From NCBI GenBank assembly GCA_017616675.1, contig JAFZXR010000044.1:1-13500 (forward strand): a DNA stretch of 13,500 bases, read 5' to 3'. The notes under the pieces were generated by a model. The model searched no databases. It saw nothing but the letters and a program-made list of their open reading frames with translations, and was not told the origin of the DNA. The position numbers and the translations under genes were made by a program. Shown piece after piece: positions 12,983 to 13,500 of this stretch. How positions within the stretch are numbered: the first letter of the stretch is position 1; each line of letters starts with the position of its first letter. This DNA comes from Bacteroidales bacterium. GTDB taxonomy: Bacteria > Bacteroidota > Bacteroidia > Bacteroidales > F082.

Positions 12983-13500
12983 ATGGATAACGTTTCTCCT
13001 GAGATTATAGCAAAGGCAAAGTCTTGGTTATCAGACCAATACGATGAGGAAACACGTAAAAAAGTTCAAAATCTCATCGACAACGACCCCAACGAACTGA
13101 CCGAGAGCTTCTACCGCATCCTTGAATTCGGAACCGGCGGTTTGAGAGGCATCATGGGTGTGGGAACCAACCGAATGAACATCTACACCGTGGCAATGGC
13201 GACACAAGGTCTCGCAAACTACATCAAAGCGAAGTTTGTCGACATGAAACGCCCGCAGGTGGCCATAGCTTACGACTGCCGTAACAACAGCAAGGAGTTT
13301 GCACAAATCACTGCCGACGTGATGACAGCCAACGGCATTAAAGTGTTCTTATTCAGCGCATTACGTCCTACTCCAGAGCTTTCATTCGCCATCCGCGAGC
13401 TGAAATGCCAGTCGGGTATCGTGGTCACAGCCTCGCACAACCCTAAGGAATACAACGGCTACAAGGTGTATTGGGAAGACGGCGGACAGATTGTGGCGCC
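12983..13500 (+). CDS. Phospho-sugar mutase (PGM/PMM family), N-terminal part
   Basis: Interconverts hexose 1- and 6-phosphates in the cytoplasm; whether glucose or mannose is preferred cannot be told here. ATG 12983 opens 172 codons to the window edge without a stop. Features are FGTGGLRGIMGVGTNRMN (49-66), AIAYDCRNNS (94-103), LRPTPELSFAI (128-138) and the active-site loop VTASHNPKEYNG (148-159), where S151 is the phosphoserine. The N-terminus (MDNVSPEIIAKAKSWL) and the GGLRGIMG form match long bacterial phosphoglucomutases of about 580 residues, so roughly two thirds should lie beyond the window. It starts 11 nt after the DUF3078 gene, so co-transcription is likely. Confidence 0.92.
   Translation, partial: MDNVSPEIIAKAKSWLSDQYDEETRKKVQNLIDNDPNELTESFYRILEFGTGGLRGIMGVGTNRMNIYTVAMATQGLANYIKAKFVDMKRPQVAIAYDCRNNSKEFAQITADVMTANGIKVFLFSALRPTPELSFAIRELKCQSGIVVTASHNPKEYNGYKVYWEDGGQIVA

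Overview
The window looks like a chromosomal segment of a member of the Bacteroidetes, most likely an anaerobic Bacteroidales. Supporting signs are the Bacteroidetes promoter form (TAnnTTTG about 20 nt after a TTTG-like box) in front of several genes, AT-rich spacers without Shine-Dalgarno sites before most genes, a DUF3078 outer-membrane protein, a Bacteroidetes-type UvrA, a Gre-like protein of the form common in this phylum, and part of a lysine-to-butyrate fermentation operon. No rRNA, tRNA, CRISPR array, transposase or phage gene was seen.

Layout. (1) Positions 1-2255, minus strand: atoD, kal, kce and the 5' part of kdd, tightly packed behind one promoter. Together they cover the later steps of lysine fermentation: 3,5-diaminohexanoate oxidation, carbon-chain cleavage with acetyl-CoA, deamination to crotonyl-CoA and CoA transfer. 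kamA, kamDE, the transferase beta subunit and butyryl-CoA dehydrogenase are not in view. (2) 2384-3598, minus: an unrecognised membrane-anchored protein with a lipocalin-like C-terminal region. (3) 3600-4414: a promoter followed by a structured, T-tailed stretch that may be a small RNA or attenuator, a lone HigA-type antitoxin-like XRE gene, then a cluster of inverted repeats between convergent genes. (4) 4415-7330, minus: a 45-residue ORF, a Gre-like/degenerate-Nudix fusion and a SulP anion transporter, closely spaced and probably co-transcribed. The fusion joint is built from dispersed repeats, and the SulP gene has a one-base shift in a T7 tract next to its expected start. (5) 7424-8011, minus: an ECF sigma factor. 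(6) 8196-10994, plus: uvrA. (7) 10991-11882, minus: a small acidic protein and a DUF1963 protein. (8) 11982-13500, plus: a DUF3078 outer-membrane protein and the 5' part of a phosphohexomutase.

Most genes are ordinary housekeeping or fermentation genes. The unusual material is the repeat-mediated joining and decay at 6400-6700, the SulP homopolymer frame problem, the possible small RNA at about 3690-3757, and the composite inverted-repeat block at 4171-4330. No convincing complete new defence or mobile system was found.
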